Source: Haematococcus lacustris (lineage: Eukaryota; Chlorophyta; Chlorophyceae; Chlamydomonadales; Haematococcaceae). From it: DNA of 64,000 nucleotides. The stretch lies in contig JASKMD010000031.1 in assembly GCA_030144725.1 (NCBI GenBank), positions 203,501 through 267,500 of the forward strand. Reading direction: 5' to 3'. How positions within the stretch are numbered: the first letter of the stretch is position 1; the number at the start of each line of letters is the position of its first letter. A program made the position numbers and the translations under genes. The notes under the pieces are model-generated. The model searched no databases and had not been told where the DNA came from. It was given only the letters and a program-made list of their open reading frames with translations. Shown here in pieces: positions 35,201 to 57,022 of the stretch.

Positions 35201-36889
35201 GCAGGGCTAATGGCCTGCAGACAGGCCAGGTTTTGGTCGTGCCAGGGGCAGGGGGCGGGGCTAGGGCTGCAGCTGGGGCAGGGGCAGGGGCTGGGGCAGC
35301 CCGGGGGGCTGGGGTGAGGGCTGGTGCGGGGGCTGCGATGAGGGCTGAGGTGGTGGCGAGGGCTGGGATGAGGGGAGGAGTGGGGACCAGGGCAGGGGCT
35401 GGCATGGGGGTTGGGGTGGGGGCTGGGGTTGGGGCTGGGGCTAGGCTCATGTTGAGGTTGAGGCTGGGGCTGGAAGGGGCTGGGGCGGGGGCTGGAAGGG
35501 GCTGGAAGGGGCTGGGGCTGCAAGGGTGCGGGGGTGCCAGGACCCTGGTCTCCAGGTAGTGCTGCCAACTGGGATGTCGAGAAGGGCCTGCAGCACATCA
35601 TGGCAGGGCAGGTAGCATGGTAGCATGGTAGCATGGCGTGGCAGGTAGCATGGTAGCTTCACATGTGCCGCATTCGCCGTCACCACTCCCAGCCCCACCC
35701 CTTGCCCCTGCCCTTCGCCCCGCTTCTCCCTCCCTTGCTACCTGGGTTGCATGATGTACTGTAGCGCAAACTCCAGTCGGCCAAGTTGTACCTCAGCATC
35801 TTGCAGTGTTGACAACTGTAGCATCACCTTGCTATCAGGCTGTGACCGCAGAAGGCGCAACAGTGTGGGTACTTGCTGTATCTGCTGGAGAACTTCAGCA
35901 GCAATTGACCTGCAGCCAAAGGACCAAAGGAGCAAAGAAGGGCAAGGCAGTTCAGCGAAGGTCAGGCTATGGCCATAGCCACGGCAAGGCTGGTGCAAGG
36001 CAGGGCTGGTGCAGGTCAGGGCTAAGGAGTGAAAAGTGCACCTTGCGGTGGCCCAGTCCTGCTGCTGCTTGGGCATGCTTGGGGGCATGGTCTGCTCGTC
36101 CTGCTCCTCAGTGGTGTGTCTGCATGACACCACACACAGGAGTGTGACGAGTGGTGCTTTCACAAGGGTGCAAGGTGGAAACAGGCTGCAACCTGAGTGT
36201 GCAACTGATGTTGTTCAGCTGGCTTGCCATGTCAGCCCATCATCCAGCAAGGGCACTCACATGATGGGCTGTTGCTCCACGGCAGGTGAGGTCACAGGGT
36301 TGGTGGCAGGCCTAGTGAGGATGGAGAGCCCTGGTAGGTGCAGCAGGGCCGGCAGGGCCGGGTGGTGCTGGCTGGACCCCTGCAGCTGTGATGGGTGCGA
36401 GGGTGGTTGGTCTGGGAGATGGTGGGGGCAGGGCGAATGGGCTGGCCCAGGCTGTGCAGCTGCTTGCGTGGGTGTGGAGCAAAGACTGGGCATGGGCTGC
36501 TCCTGCCCCTGCAACCGCTTGCCCACGGCAAGCGCAGCTGCAGCAGCCTCAGCGCAAGTCCTGTGGGCTAATGGAGTCACTGCGGGCACCAGGTTGTCGC
36601 AGGCCTTGATGATTTCAGCCATCTGGGCTGTGACCTGGCCGATGGCTAGTAGACTCTGCCCGGAGCGGTAGGAGGCTGCCTCCCCCTCCACATGAATCTC
36701 TACCCAGCCAGTGCTGCTAGCTTGCGTACACGTTGCACAACATGCACAGCGGGCAGCATGGCACCCCTTCCGTCTGTAGGGGTGGGATTTGGAGTACAAG
36801 CCCATGCCTGCAAGCATGTGCACACGCCAGCTCCTGAAACCCCTCTTGACAATTGTCGACAATAGATGAGAACTTGACAGGGGGTCCAC
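32252..36889 (-). CDS. DDE/RNase H-fold transposase-like gene, multi-exon
   Basis: The long exon (about 34,400 to 32,252) encodes RPPWVARLTASQRQVCVCKT with a Cys-rich site, then VISCDWSEKL, LYMWSDGCAGQFKG and AHFKGRHDSEGGVVKQWL, which supply Asp, Asp and an acidic third position of an RNase H-type core. The tail SVKMLNEYCKAVGL then NTLRADLRYMVLQHL resembles a SAP DNA-binding helix pair. Similar SDG-QFK and HxKGxxD proteins are common, mostly unnamed, in animals. The preceding exon, about 34,690-34,512, reads ADSLRHFAAVRAPDNRGHQG and ends at GGTGAGTG. Another is at about 35,910-35,742 (EVLQQIQQVPTLLRLLR), and the 5' part is at 36,889-36,257. The in-frame start at 34,456 is probably intron read-through. 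Superfamily unassigned. Confidence 0.65.
33640..33835. repeat. GGGGAGGG-rich segment inside the transposase frame
   Basis: Encodes a Pro/Ser-rich linker on the minus strand between the Cys-rich N-terminal part and the catalytic core. It is still in frame. Confidence 0.7.
34793..34883. repeat. 18-bp tandem repeat (5 copies)
   Basis: Unit GCTCCTGCCCCTCTCCCT repeated about five times. In one minus frame it gives an RS-like GRSRER repeat, which I do not think is translated because the better exon frame starts downstream. Confidence 0.9.
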
Positions 36890-37462
36890 AGTTGAGATCC
36901 CTAGCTAGTGACGCAGGGCTGGAGACTTCGATTCACTTCGATGGTTGTGAGACTGGCATCAGCAGAGTGGGGAGCATGGAGCAGGGTTTTGCCCACCTTT
37001 TGGAGCCTAATTAACAAGGGATTGATGCACTTGCCACTGCTGTGCTCCTACTGCGGTCTCCTCCTAGTTCCAGAGCCCCTGAGCCAGCGCATGTTGATTT
37101 TCATGTTAGACATGAGGTCGGGCTCCTAACACATCGCGCACTATCCATCGCGTTTAACAAGGACTCACCGCTACTGGGTCAACGTACATCAAGTCCGCAG
37201 GCTCGGTAGGGTCAGATACCCGGCAACATGCCCTTCCGGCTCAGCGTGTGCCTCAGCGCAGCCGCTTTCCGACGCTTCAATCCGCGTGTGAATCGGTGCA
37301 GAAATGAACCCGGAAAAGCCGTTGTCCCTTATCGTTAGGGGGGTTGGGAGGGGTAGCCAGCTGCCTCACCCCATCAGTCCATCACGGCCAAGCTACTCGC
37401 CACTGGCACGCAGATCGGTCCTTTTACAGATTACCCCCTTGAAGCAGCATGCATTAACACTT
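36370..37462. repeat. Tandem duplication unit 1, segment A
   Basis: Matches 39,303-40,395 in direct orientation at a constant offset of 2,933 bp, almost without mismatch. It covers the 5' exon region of the transposase gene and its upstream flank. Confidence 0.95.
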
Positions 37463-38012
37463 CCCTACACCGCCACGTCCTATTTTGCTCAATTGCCCAG
37501 CTTGGAAATCCGTTTACCAGCAGCCCTTAGCAAACACGCCACGCTGCGCAACCGACCGCCATCAGGATATGGTTGAACAATATTACTGTTTTGCTGGTCT
37601 CCACAAGGCCCAGGTGTGCAAGTGGGCAGGCCACCTGCGCCTCAAAACTAATGCAACATGCTCCCGTTCCAGCCAATTTTGAGGTTCTCTAGAGCTGAGC
37701 GGCTGCCATGCATGCATGGATGCGGCTGCCTAGCCCCTCCATACAGATGCAGGCGTGATAGGTCCCTTGTGTGTGATTCTACCCTGTTTGAGGACCAGAG
37801 CTTGGGTGTCCTCTTGAGAGCAACAGGAGTGGCTAGAGGCAGAGAGGTCAGCTGCAAGTAATACACCGCCCTACACAGGAACCCCTTACATCCGCTAAAA
37901 CACGATACGTAGCTGTGCGCTGCATACATGCTCTGCACTGCTGCCTCTCTGGTAAGCAGTGCATGCATGTGTTGCAATGCCATGGCGCTGCTGCTCCGAC
38001 GCCACTGCATGC
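37463..38012. repeat. Tandem duplication unit 1, segment B
   Basis: Contiguous with segment A here; its copy is at 42,225-42,767. The junction CACTTCCCTACACCGCC is the uninterrupted version of the site that holds a transposon in unit 2. Confidence 0.95.
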
Positions 38013-38023
38013 CCCGCCAGCCT

Positions 38024-38521
38024 TCATTTGTTAGCTGCCATGCGGTTGCGCAGCAGGGATGGGACAGCTGACGCCGTGGGCTTGACCAGGGAGTTCAGGT
38101 AGCTGCAGGTCTGGCTGTGCAAGCCCTCTAGCTCCCGGTTGTATGCCAGCACCCTGTAGTTCAGCAAGCGGCGCCTCAGCTCCGGCTCTGAAGCTAGATA
38201 CTGCTGTGTTTGCAGCATGCTGATGGTGACTTGCTCCACTGCCTGCTTCTCTCCACGATTGGCATGAGGCATGTCGTAGTAGCCCAGTATACTCCTCATG
38301 CGCAAGAAGGCCTCTGGGTAAGTGCGGCGAATCCGATTGCCATATCTTGCTCCATTCTTACGGGTTCGCGCATCTGGGTTTCTGGGGGCTGCGTCTGTGA
38401 TGCAACGAGCAGGTTCCGAGGGGTGGTTGCGTAGCTGGGAGGGAGGGGGGTGGGAGGCATGTCCATGTGCACCTACCTTTCTTGTAGCGTGACACGCCGC
38501 GAGTCCACTGCAAGTTGCCAC
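38024..38521 (-). CDS. Unknown ORF specific to unit 1
   Basis: The minus frame has protein-like composition in its second half: GNRIRRTYPEAFLRMRSILG, RGEKQAVEQVTISMLQTQQY, then LLNYRVLAYNRELEGLHSQT. It is charged and helical, with no family recognised. It lies between segment B and segment C only in the first duplication unit, so it belongs to sequence that was replaced in unit 2. It may be an exon or a remnant of a mobile element. Confidence 0.3.
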   Translation of the reverse strand: MATCSGLAACHATRKVGAHGHASHPPPSQLRNHPSEPARCITDAAPRNPDARTRKNGARYGNRIRRTYPEAFLRMRSILGYYDMPHANRGEKQAVEQVTISMLQTQQYLASEPELRRRLLNYRVLAYNRELEGLHSQTCSYLNSLVKPTASAVPSLLRNRMAANK

Positions 38522-39089
38522 CTTGACAGCTGTGGTTCAGATGCGGGCTGAGTTGCGCAAGCAGTAACGAGGTCAGTGAGGGGCTTCCAATTAGTGATGG
38601 GAGGAGCGAGCTTTTCACAGCTTGAAAGGACGCTAGAATCATCGCGGCCACTACATTTCCTCTTCGCAAGCCACTGCGCATGAGACCATGCCGCGCTCAT
38701 GAATGACCATGTTGGCCCCAAGCGGCGGCATGCAAGCATCCCTGAAGAGCTAGGCCTATTGTTCAAGCTTGAAGCACTGAGATGCCTGGAGGTTCGTTGT
38801 TTTGACTTGGAGGTGTTCCTGAGTGGAATGGATGAGTGGATGATTATTGATGTCGCATGCACTCACGAGTATTGACACTCTGCAGAATGCACATTTTGAG
38901 CAGCACAACTCTCTTGCTTTCCACATTCAAGCAACAATCGTAAGCAAAATCAGGATGTCCCAACATGGGTTGACAATCTTCATGCACGTACTCACTACAA
39001 GCTTCAAGTGCCCCGTATTCGGTTGCGTAAGCCGCACTGATACATGCGCGTTGACTGCTGCAAGTACACGCTGCGAGCTCGTTGCTGTA

Positions 39090-39298
39090 AGGTTCAAAAA
39101 TGACCTGACCAAATACTCTGTTTAATGGAGATTCGCAGCTGTGTGATACGCGCTGACTCCCGATATCACCTGTTAAAACCGAGTAAGAGCTATAGAGTAG
39201 GGTAGAGCTCTTGCTAGTAGTAGACCTGGAAGCACACACACCAGAAGGCTGAGCTGAAGTGGGCATTAGGCTCACTGTCAGTAGCCTTTACAATAATG
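39090..39298. repeat. Tandem duplication unit 1, segment C
   Basis: Starts GTTCAAAAATGACCTGACC and ends TTTACAATAATGA. An identical copy is at about 43,433-43,638. In unit 1 it is followed directly by the second copy of segment A. Confidence 0.95.
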
Positions 39299-40395
39299 AC
39301 ATGGCTGGACCCCTGCAGCTGTGATGGGTGCGAGGGTGGTTGGTCTGGGAGATGGTGGGGGCAGGGCGAATGGGCTGGCCCAGGCTGTGCAGCTGCTTGC
39401 GTGGGTGTGGAGCAAAGACTGGGCATGGGCTGCTCCTGCCCCTGCAACCGCTTGCCCACGGCAAGCGCAGCTGCAGCAGCCTCAGCGCAAGCCCTGTGGG
39501 CTAATGGAGTCACTGCGGGCACCAGGTTGTCGCAGGCCTTGATGATTTCAGCCATCTGGGCTGTGACCTGGCCGATGGCTAGTAGACTCTGCCCGGAGCG
39601 GTAGGAGGCTGCCTCCCCCTCCACATGAATCTCTACCCAGCCAGTGCTGCTAGCTTGCGTACACGTTGCACAACATGCACAGCGGGCAGCATGGCACCCC
39701 TTCCGTCTGTAGGGGTGGGATTTGGAGTACAAGCCCATGCCTGCAAGCATGTGCACACGCCAGCTCCTGAAACCCCTCTTGACAATTGTCGACAATAGAT
39801 GAGAACTTGACAGGGGGTCCACAGTTGAGATCCCTAGCTAGTGACGCAGGGCTGGAGACTTCGATTCACTTCGATGGTTGTGAGACTGGCATCAGCAGAG
39901 TGGGGAGCATGGAGGAGGGTTTTGCCCACCTTTTGGAGCCTAATTAACAAGGGATTGATGCACTTGCCACTGCTGTGCTCCTACTGCGGTCTCCTCCTAG
40001 TTCCAGAGCCCCTGAGCCAGCGCATGTTGATTTTCATGTTAGACATGAGGTCGGGCTCCTAACACATCGCGCACTATCCATCGCGTTTAACAAGGACTCA
40101 CCGCTACTGGGTCAACGTACATCAAGTCCGCAGGCTCGGTAGGGTCAGATACCCGGCAACATGCCCTTCCGGCTCAGCGTGTGCCTCAGCGCAGCCGCTT
40201 TCCGACGCTTCAATCCGCGTGTGAATCGGTGCAGAAATGAACCCGGAAAAGCCGTTGTCCCTTATCGTTAGGGGGGTTGGGAGGGGTAGCCAGCTGCCTC
40301 ACCCCATCAGTCCATCACGGCCAAGCTACTCGCCACTGGCACGCAGATCGGTCCTTTTACAGATTACCCCCTTGAAGCAGCATGCATTAACACTT
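39299..40395. repeat. Tandem duplication unit 2, segment A' (transposase 5' fragment)
   Basis: Second copy of 36,370-37,462. It contains a truncated version of the transposase 5' coding frame (39,822-39,300, minus) that then runs into unrelated sequence, so it is a pseudogene fragment. Confidence 0.95.
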
Positions 40396-40865
40396 CCCTA
40401 CATCAGGTGTCCCCAACTAACAGAAAACCTACCCCTGGTAATCAAAACGACGCCGCGTCCCAGCCACGTGGTCTCTAATTATGCTTCGCACATCCCCGGA
40501 TAGAGTACTCTGTCAGCTACGGGGTGAAGTGTGTATCATTATTTCCCGTGTATTGTGCTGAGCGCACTGGCGGATCAAATATCAACATTCAAATTCATGC
40601 GTGTATTGCTCATGCGGGCCTCGCCGCGATCGACCGCCGCGACCGACGTGGCCCAGTAGCCCCTGCAAACAGTCAGGGACAATCGCCGCAGTAGAAACGG
40701 GCATCACGGCATGACAAACAGATGCAACTGCAAATGGCAAGGTGTGTAGGCCATTGCTATGTTACCTTGTTGGGCAGGTTGGGTCCGATCCCTCTCGCCC
40801 GCCTTGCGCTTGCGTGTGCAGCTCGTGTTCATCTCCGTTGTTGTCCCCTGCTGCTCCTCAGGTGC

Positions 40866-41275
40866 AGCAACAAGTGGAGGGGGGAGCAGGTCAGGGGCGC
40901 CACCCGCACCAGCTGCCAGCTGCTGCCATGGGGGTGCAGCAGGAGGGGGGAGCAGGTCAGGGGCGGCACCCGCACCAGCTGCCAGCTGCTGCCAGGGGGG
41001 TGCAGCAGGAGGGGGGAGCAGGTCAGGGGCGGCACCCGCACCAGCTGCCAGCTGCTGCCATGGGGGTGCAGCAGGAGGGGGGAGCAGGTCAGGGGCGGCA
41101 CCCGCACCAGCGGCCTGCTGCTGCCAGGGGGGTGCAGCAGGAGGGGGGAGCAGGTCAGGGGCGGCACCCGCACCAGCGGCCTGCTGCTGCCAGGGGGGTG
41201 CAGCAGGAGGGGGGAGCAGGTCAGCAGGAGGTCAGCAGGAGGTCAGCAGGAGGTCAGCAGGAGGGGGGAGCAGCC
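40866..41275. repeat. 65-bp minisatellite inside the TIR transposon
   Basis: About six units containing GGGGGGAGCAGGTCAGGGGC, then GGCACCCGCACCAG. The last units shrink to AGGTCAGCAGG. Confidence 0.9.
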
Positions 41276-41339
41276 CTAGGTGATTTCGATTGGGCTTCAT
41301 ATTGAGCCTGCCGCAGGCTGCGGCCCATAGGGGAGCGAG

Positions 41340-41640
41340 GGTAGTGGTAGGGGGGGGGAGGGGGGGCTGGGGCTGGGAGGGGGTGGGAGGGGGTAGGAGG
41401 GCGGGGCTGGGGGTGGGAGGTGGAAAGGTGGGGGTGGGGCTCAATAGGGGGTGAGGCTTGATAGGATAGGGAGGGCGGGGCTAGGGCTGCGAGGGGGTGG
41501 GAGGGGGTGGGAGGGTGGGGCTGGGGCTGGGAGGGGGTGGGAATGCGGGCTGGGGGTGGGAGGGGTGGGGAAGGCGGGGCTGGGGCTGGGAGGGGGCTGG
41601 GAGGGAGCAGGTTCCGGGCGGTCGGGGTGGGCTAGTCATT
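41340..41640. repeat. G-rich GGGGCTGGGGCTGGGAGG repeats
   Basis: Irregular repeats of GGGGCTGGGGCTGGGAGGGG with many G-tracts, within the TIR transposon. Confidence 0.8.
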
Positions 41641-42217
41641 ACTGCAAGGCAAAATTGAGTCACGCCAAAGTCATTTCCAACCGGCCTGATCGATGAAATG
41701 CAGTGCTTTCTTCTCCAGCAGCTGCTTTGTTGAGTAATGAACAAAGTTGACACTCGAAGTTTTGCAAAGTCAGAGTGGTCAGCTCACAACATGCCGATTT
41801 GTGCAAGGGGGTCCCTTTTTCTGTGTGGCTGGCCAGAGAGAGACGCACCTTTGTCGCGTTTGCAGCAATGTCGAGTGTCCACTCGCCCGACGATGGTCTT
41901 CCGACGCAGCCTGCACCAATGAAAGGTTCGCGGAGCGAGCCTGGCGGGCTGAAATGTGATTGTACTACTGGCTCGATGCCAAGCGCAGTTCGCTCATTGG
42001 TGCCGCTACTCACCACTAGAACAATCGATAGTGAGCAGCTGAGGTGTGTTCGCGCTCGCTTGCGCCGGCATGGACTCTGATGCAAGGATTAACGCGCCGC
42101 TTGCCAGTAGATGCGGAGTAATTCGCAGGTGCCAATGCAACAAACGCTACCGGAATCGGTGCACTCTGGTGCGAGTACTTGCATGAAGATTACCAACCCC
42201 ATGTTGGGGACTCCTGA

Positions 42218-42767
42218 CCCTACACCGCCACGTCCTATTTTGCTCAATTGCCCAGCTTGGAAATCCGTTTACCAGCAGCCCTTAGCAAACACGCCACGCT
42301 GCGCAACCGACCGCCATCAGGATATGGTTGAACAATATTACTGTTTTGCTGGTCTCCACAAGGCCCAGGTGTGCAAGTGGGCAGGCCACCTGCGCCTCAA
42401 AACTAATGCAACATGCTCCCGTTCCAGCCAATTTTGAGGTTCTCTAGAGCTGAGCGGCTGCCATGCATGCATGGATGCGGCTGCCTAGCCCCTCCATACA
42501 GATGCAGGCGTGATAGGTCCCTTGTGTGTGATTCTACCCTGTTTGAGGACCAGAGCTTGGGTGTCCTCTTGAGAGCAACAGGAGTGGCTAGAGGCAGAGA
42601 GGTCAGCTGCAAGTAATACACCGCCCTACACAGGAACCCCTTACATCCGCTAAAACACGATACGTAGCTGTGCGCTGCATACATGCTCTGCACTGCTGCC
42701 TCTCTGGTAAGCAGTGCATGCATGTGTTGCAATGCCATGGCGCTGCTGCTCCGACGCCCCTGTGTGG
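42218..42767. repeat. Tandem duplication unit 2, segment B'
   Basis: Copy of segment B (37,456-38,012) including the TSD bases. It ends at GCTGCTCCGACGCC, after which units 1 and 2 differ completely. Confidence 0.95.
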
Positions 42768-42894
42768 CCTTCCCTGCTCTGCCTCGAGATCCTTCAAGGG
42801 TGGTCGAACCCCAGGTAGCCCATACTCATACTCGGACTCTATGTCCTCAAAGCATGAGAGTGTCCTCATGTAGTGTCCCTTGCTCATTTTGCTC

Positions 42895-43155
42895 GGGGCA
42901 GGGAGCTGGGCAGGGGGCTGGGCAGGGGGGGCCAGGGCTGCAGCCAGGCTGGGCTGCAGGGCAGGGGGCTGGGCAGGGGGCTGGGTAGGGTAAGGCAGGC
43001 CTGCAGCCAGCCAGTTGCTCAGGGCAGGGGGCTGGGCAGGGGGGGCCAGGGCTGCAGCCAGACTGGGCTGCAGGGCAGGGGGCTGGGCAGGGGGGGCCAG
43101 GGCTGCAGCCAGGCTGGGCTGCAGGGCAGGGGGCTGGGTAGGGTAAGGCAGGCCT
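42895..43155. repeat. GGGCAGGGGGCTGGGCAGGG minisatellite
   Basis: Three to four long units containing GGGGCCAGGGCTGCAGCCAG, then GCTGGGCTGCAGGGCA. Present only in unit 2. Confidence 0.85.
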
Positions 43156-43432
43156 CTTGCTAGTACGTGGCCGGGGCCTTTTGTCCACGCGCACCGTCTG
43201 CTATACTGGTTAGGAGGGCCTCGCTACAACCGTTGTCGTGGGTTGTCATAGTGCTGAAGGCGCTGGGTCAACGCGCCCGCCCGGCACTCCGCCTGACTGA
43301 CTGTGAGCTTACTGAATGAACTGCCGCTGGCGCTACTTGGCTTGGATAAGGTTCGCTTTCGGGGTGCTACGCAGGAGTCCGACCCCGAAGACTGTCTGCC
43401 CATGCACCGGAAACTAATAATGAACTATTGGT

Positions 43433-43638
43433 TCAAAAATGACCTGACCAAATACTCTGTTTAATGGAGATTCGCAGCTGTGTGATACGCGCTGACTCCC
43501 GATATCACCTGTTAAAACCGAGTAAGAGCTATAGAGTAGGGTAGAGCTCTTGCTAGTAGTAGACCTGGAAGCACACACACCAGAAGGCTGAGCTGAAGTG
43601 GGCATTAGGCTCACTGTCAGTAGCCTTTACAATAATGA
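43433..43638. repeat. Tandem duplication unit 2, segment C'
   Basis: Copy of 39,090-39,298. It ends about 120 bp upstream of the start codon of the Nudix-Janus gene, so it probably supplies part of that gene's upstream region. Confidence 0.9.
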
Positions 43639-43759
43639 TCTCGCAGCCTGTATTTGATTACAACTCGTGCTTCATTTTGGTGTTGCATGAGGGCTGTAGG
43701 GATCAAATGTCTAGTGGAAATTGTCAGGCAAAACACCGATCACATTAAGAAGGAGGGCG

Positions 43760-56172
<12,413 letters not shown>

Positions 56173-57020
56173 GATGCGAGCGAGGTTCAGCGTGACGATA
56201 AGGTACAGCGCGTCGCAGAGTTGAGGGCTCAGGGTGGAGTGATGGTGGTGGGGCGGACTTGCACGGGTGCGAATGCCGGATGGGGGTGAAGCGCGGCAGG
56301 CGGCATATCAGCTCATTTGAGAGCAGTGAACCACAAAGGAATGCTCACTTGGCGGCGGTTGTGATTGGCTCCGGTCAATGACCGGCATAGCAATATAATG
56401 AAAAACAAATACAGGAATACCGGAGGGCCATTTCCCAGTGAAACCAGTACCTATATGAAGCGTCCTTTTATATATTTGCAGTAACGCCGCGGGATCCATA
56501 CCAAAGAACTGGAAGTATTGATCATGCCCACATCAGTAAGAACTGACGGACCTTCACCCATAAGTACGAAGCTCCCACACTTTTGCCGATCACTTGCTAC
56601 GGTATGAAACGATGTCATTTGACACAATTCTGGTTTGGACCAGCATTTTGACTAGCAGCCTAGCAGCAGCCTGTACATTTTGACTCATGCATCTAAATAA
56701 TGAAACAAGTACCTTGACTCAAGCACCATGTCATGAATCGTCCCGTTGATGTATTCAGCTGTGTTGGCCAGAGCAATGCGCGCAGCGGAGGAAAAGACCG
56801 ATGGCCTCGAGTATGTTGTTCAACAACAAACCCATTGAATAAAACTATTGTAAGCAAAATATTAGCACTATTGCCAGCTATTGTTCATACATTCGCTCCC
56901 CTCTGCACATGAACACAGGCCAAGCAGCCATTCCACCTGTCACAACACGTGCCGTTAACACGTTCACCCACTCAGATGTTCGCCTCTGCCCACCATGCTT
57001 GCAAGCCTGCCCACCCTCGT
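56173..57020. other. Intergenic, nothing recognised
   Basis: Sequence between the ends of two convergent genes (Nudix-Janus on plus, unknown gene on minus). No repeat or conserved frame was seen. It is AT-richer than the rest, as expected for 3' flanks. Confidence 0.5.
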
Positions 57021-57022
57021 CA

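Larger units (their letters stand above)
40403..42217. mobile_element. 1,815-bp TIR transposon with 7-bp TSD
   Basis: The ends are TCAGGTGTCCCCAAC and, reverse complemented, TCAGGAGTCCCCAAC. The 7-bp CCCTACA occurs at 40,396-40,402 and again at 42,218-42,224. Duplication unit 1 contains the empty site (CTTCCCTACACCGCC). No transposase frame was recognised; the interior holds a 65-bp VNTR and a G-rich block. It is a non-autonomous element of unassigned superfamily. Sequence close to its right end (reverse complement, AACATGGGTTGACAATCTTC-like) also occurs near 38,960, suggesting a second, degraded copy. Confidence 0.85.

Noticed and set aside
34699..35634. SR-like protein (GRSRER repeats) on the minus strand
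   Set aside because: It comes from an 18-bp tandem repeat; the conserved transposase exon nearby uses another frame.
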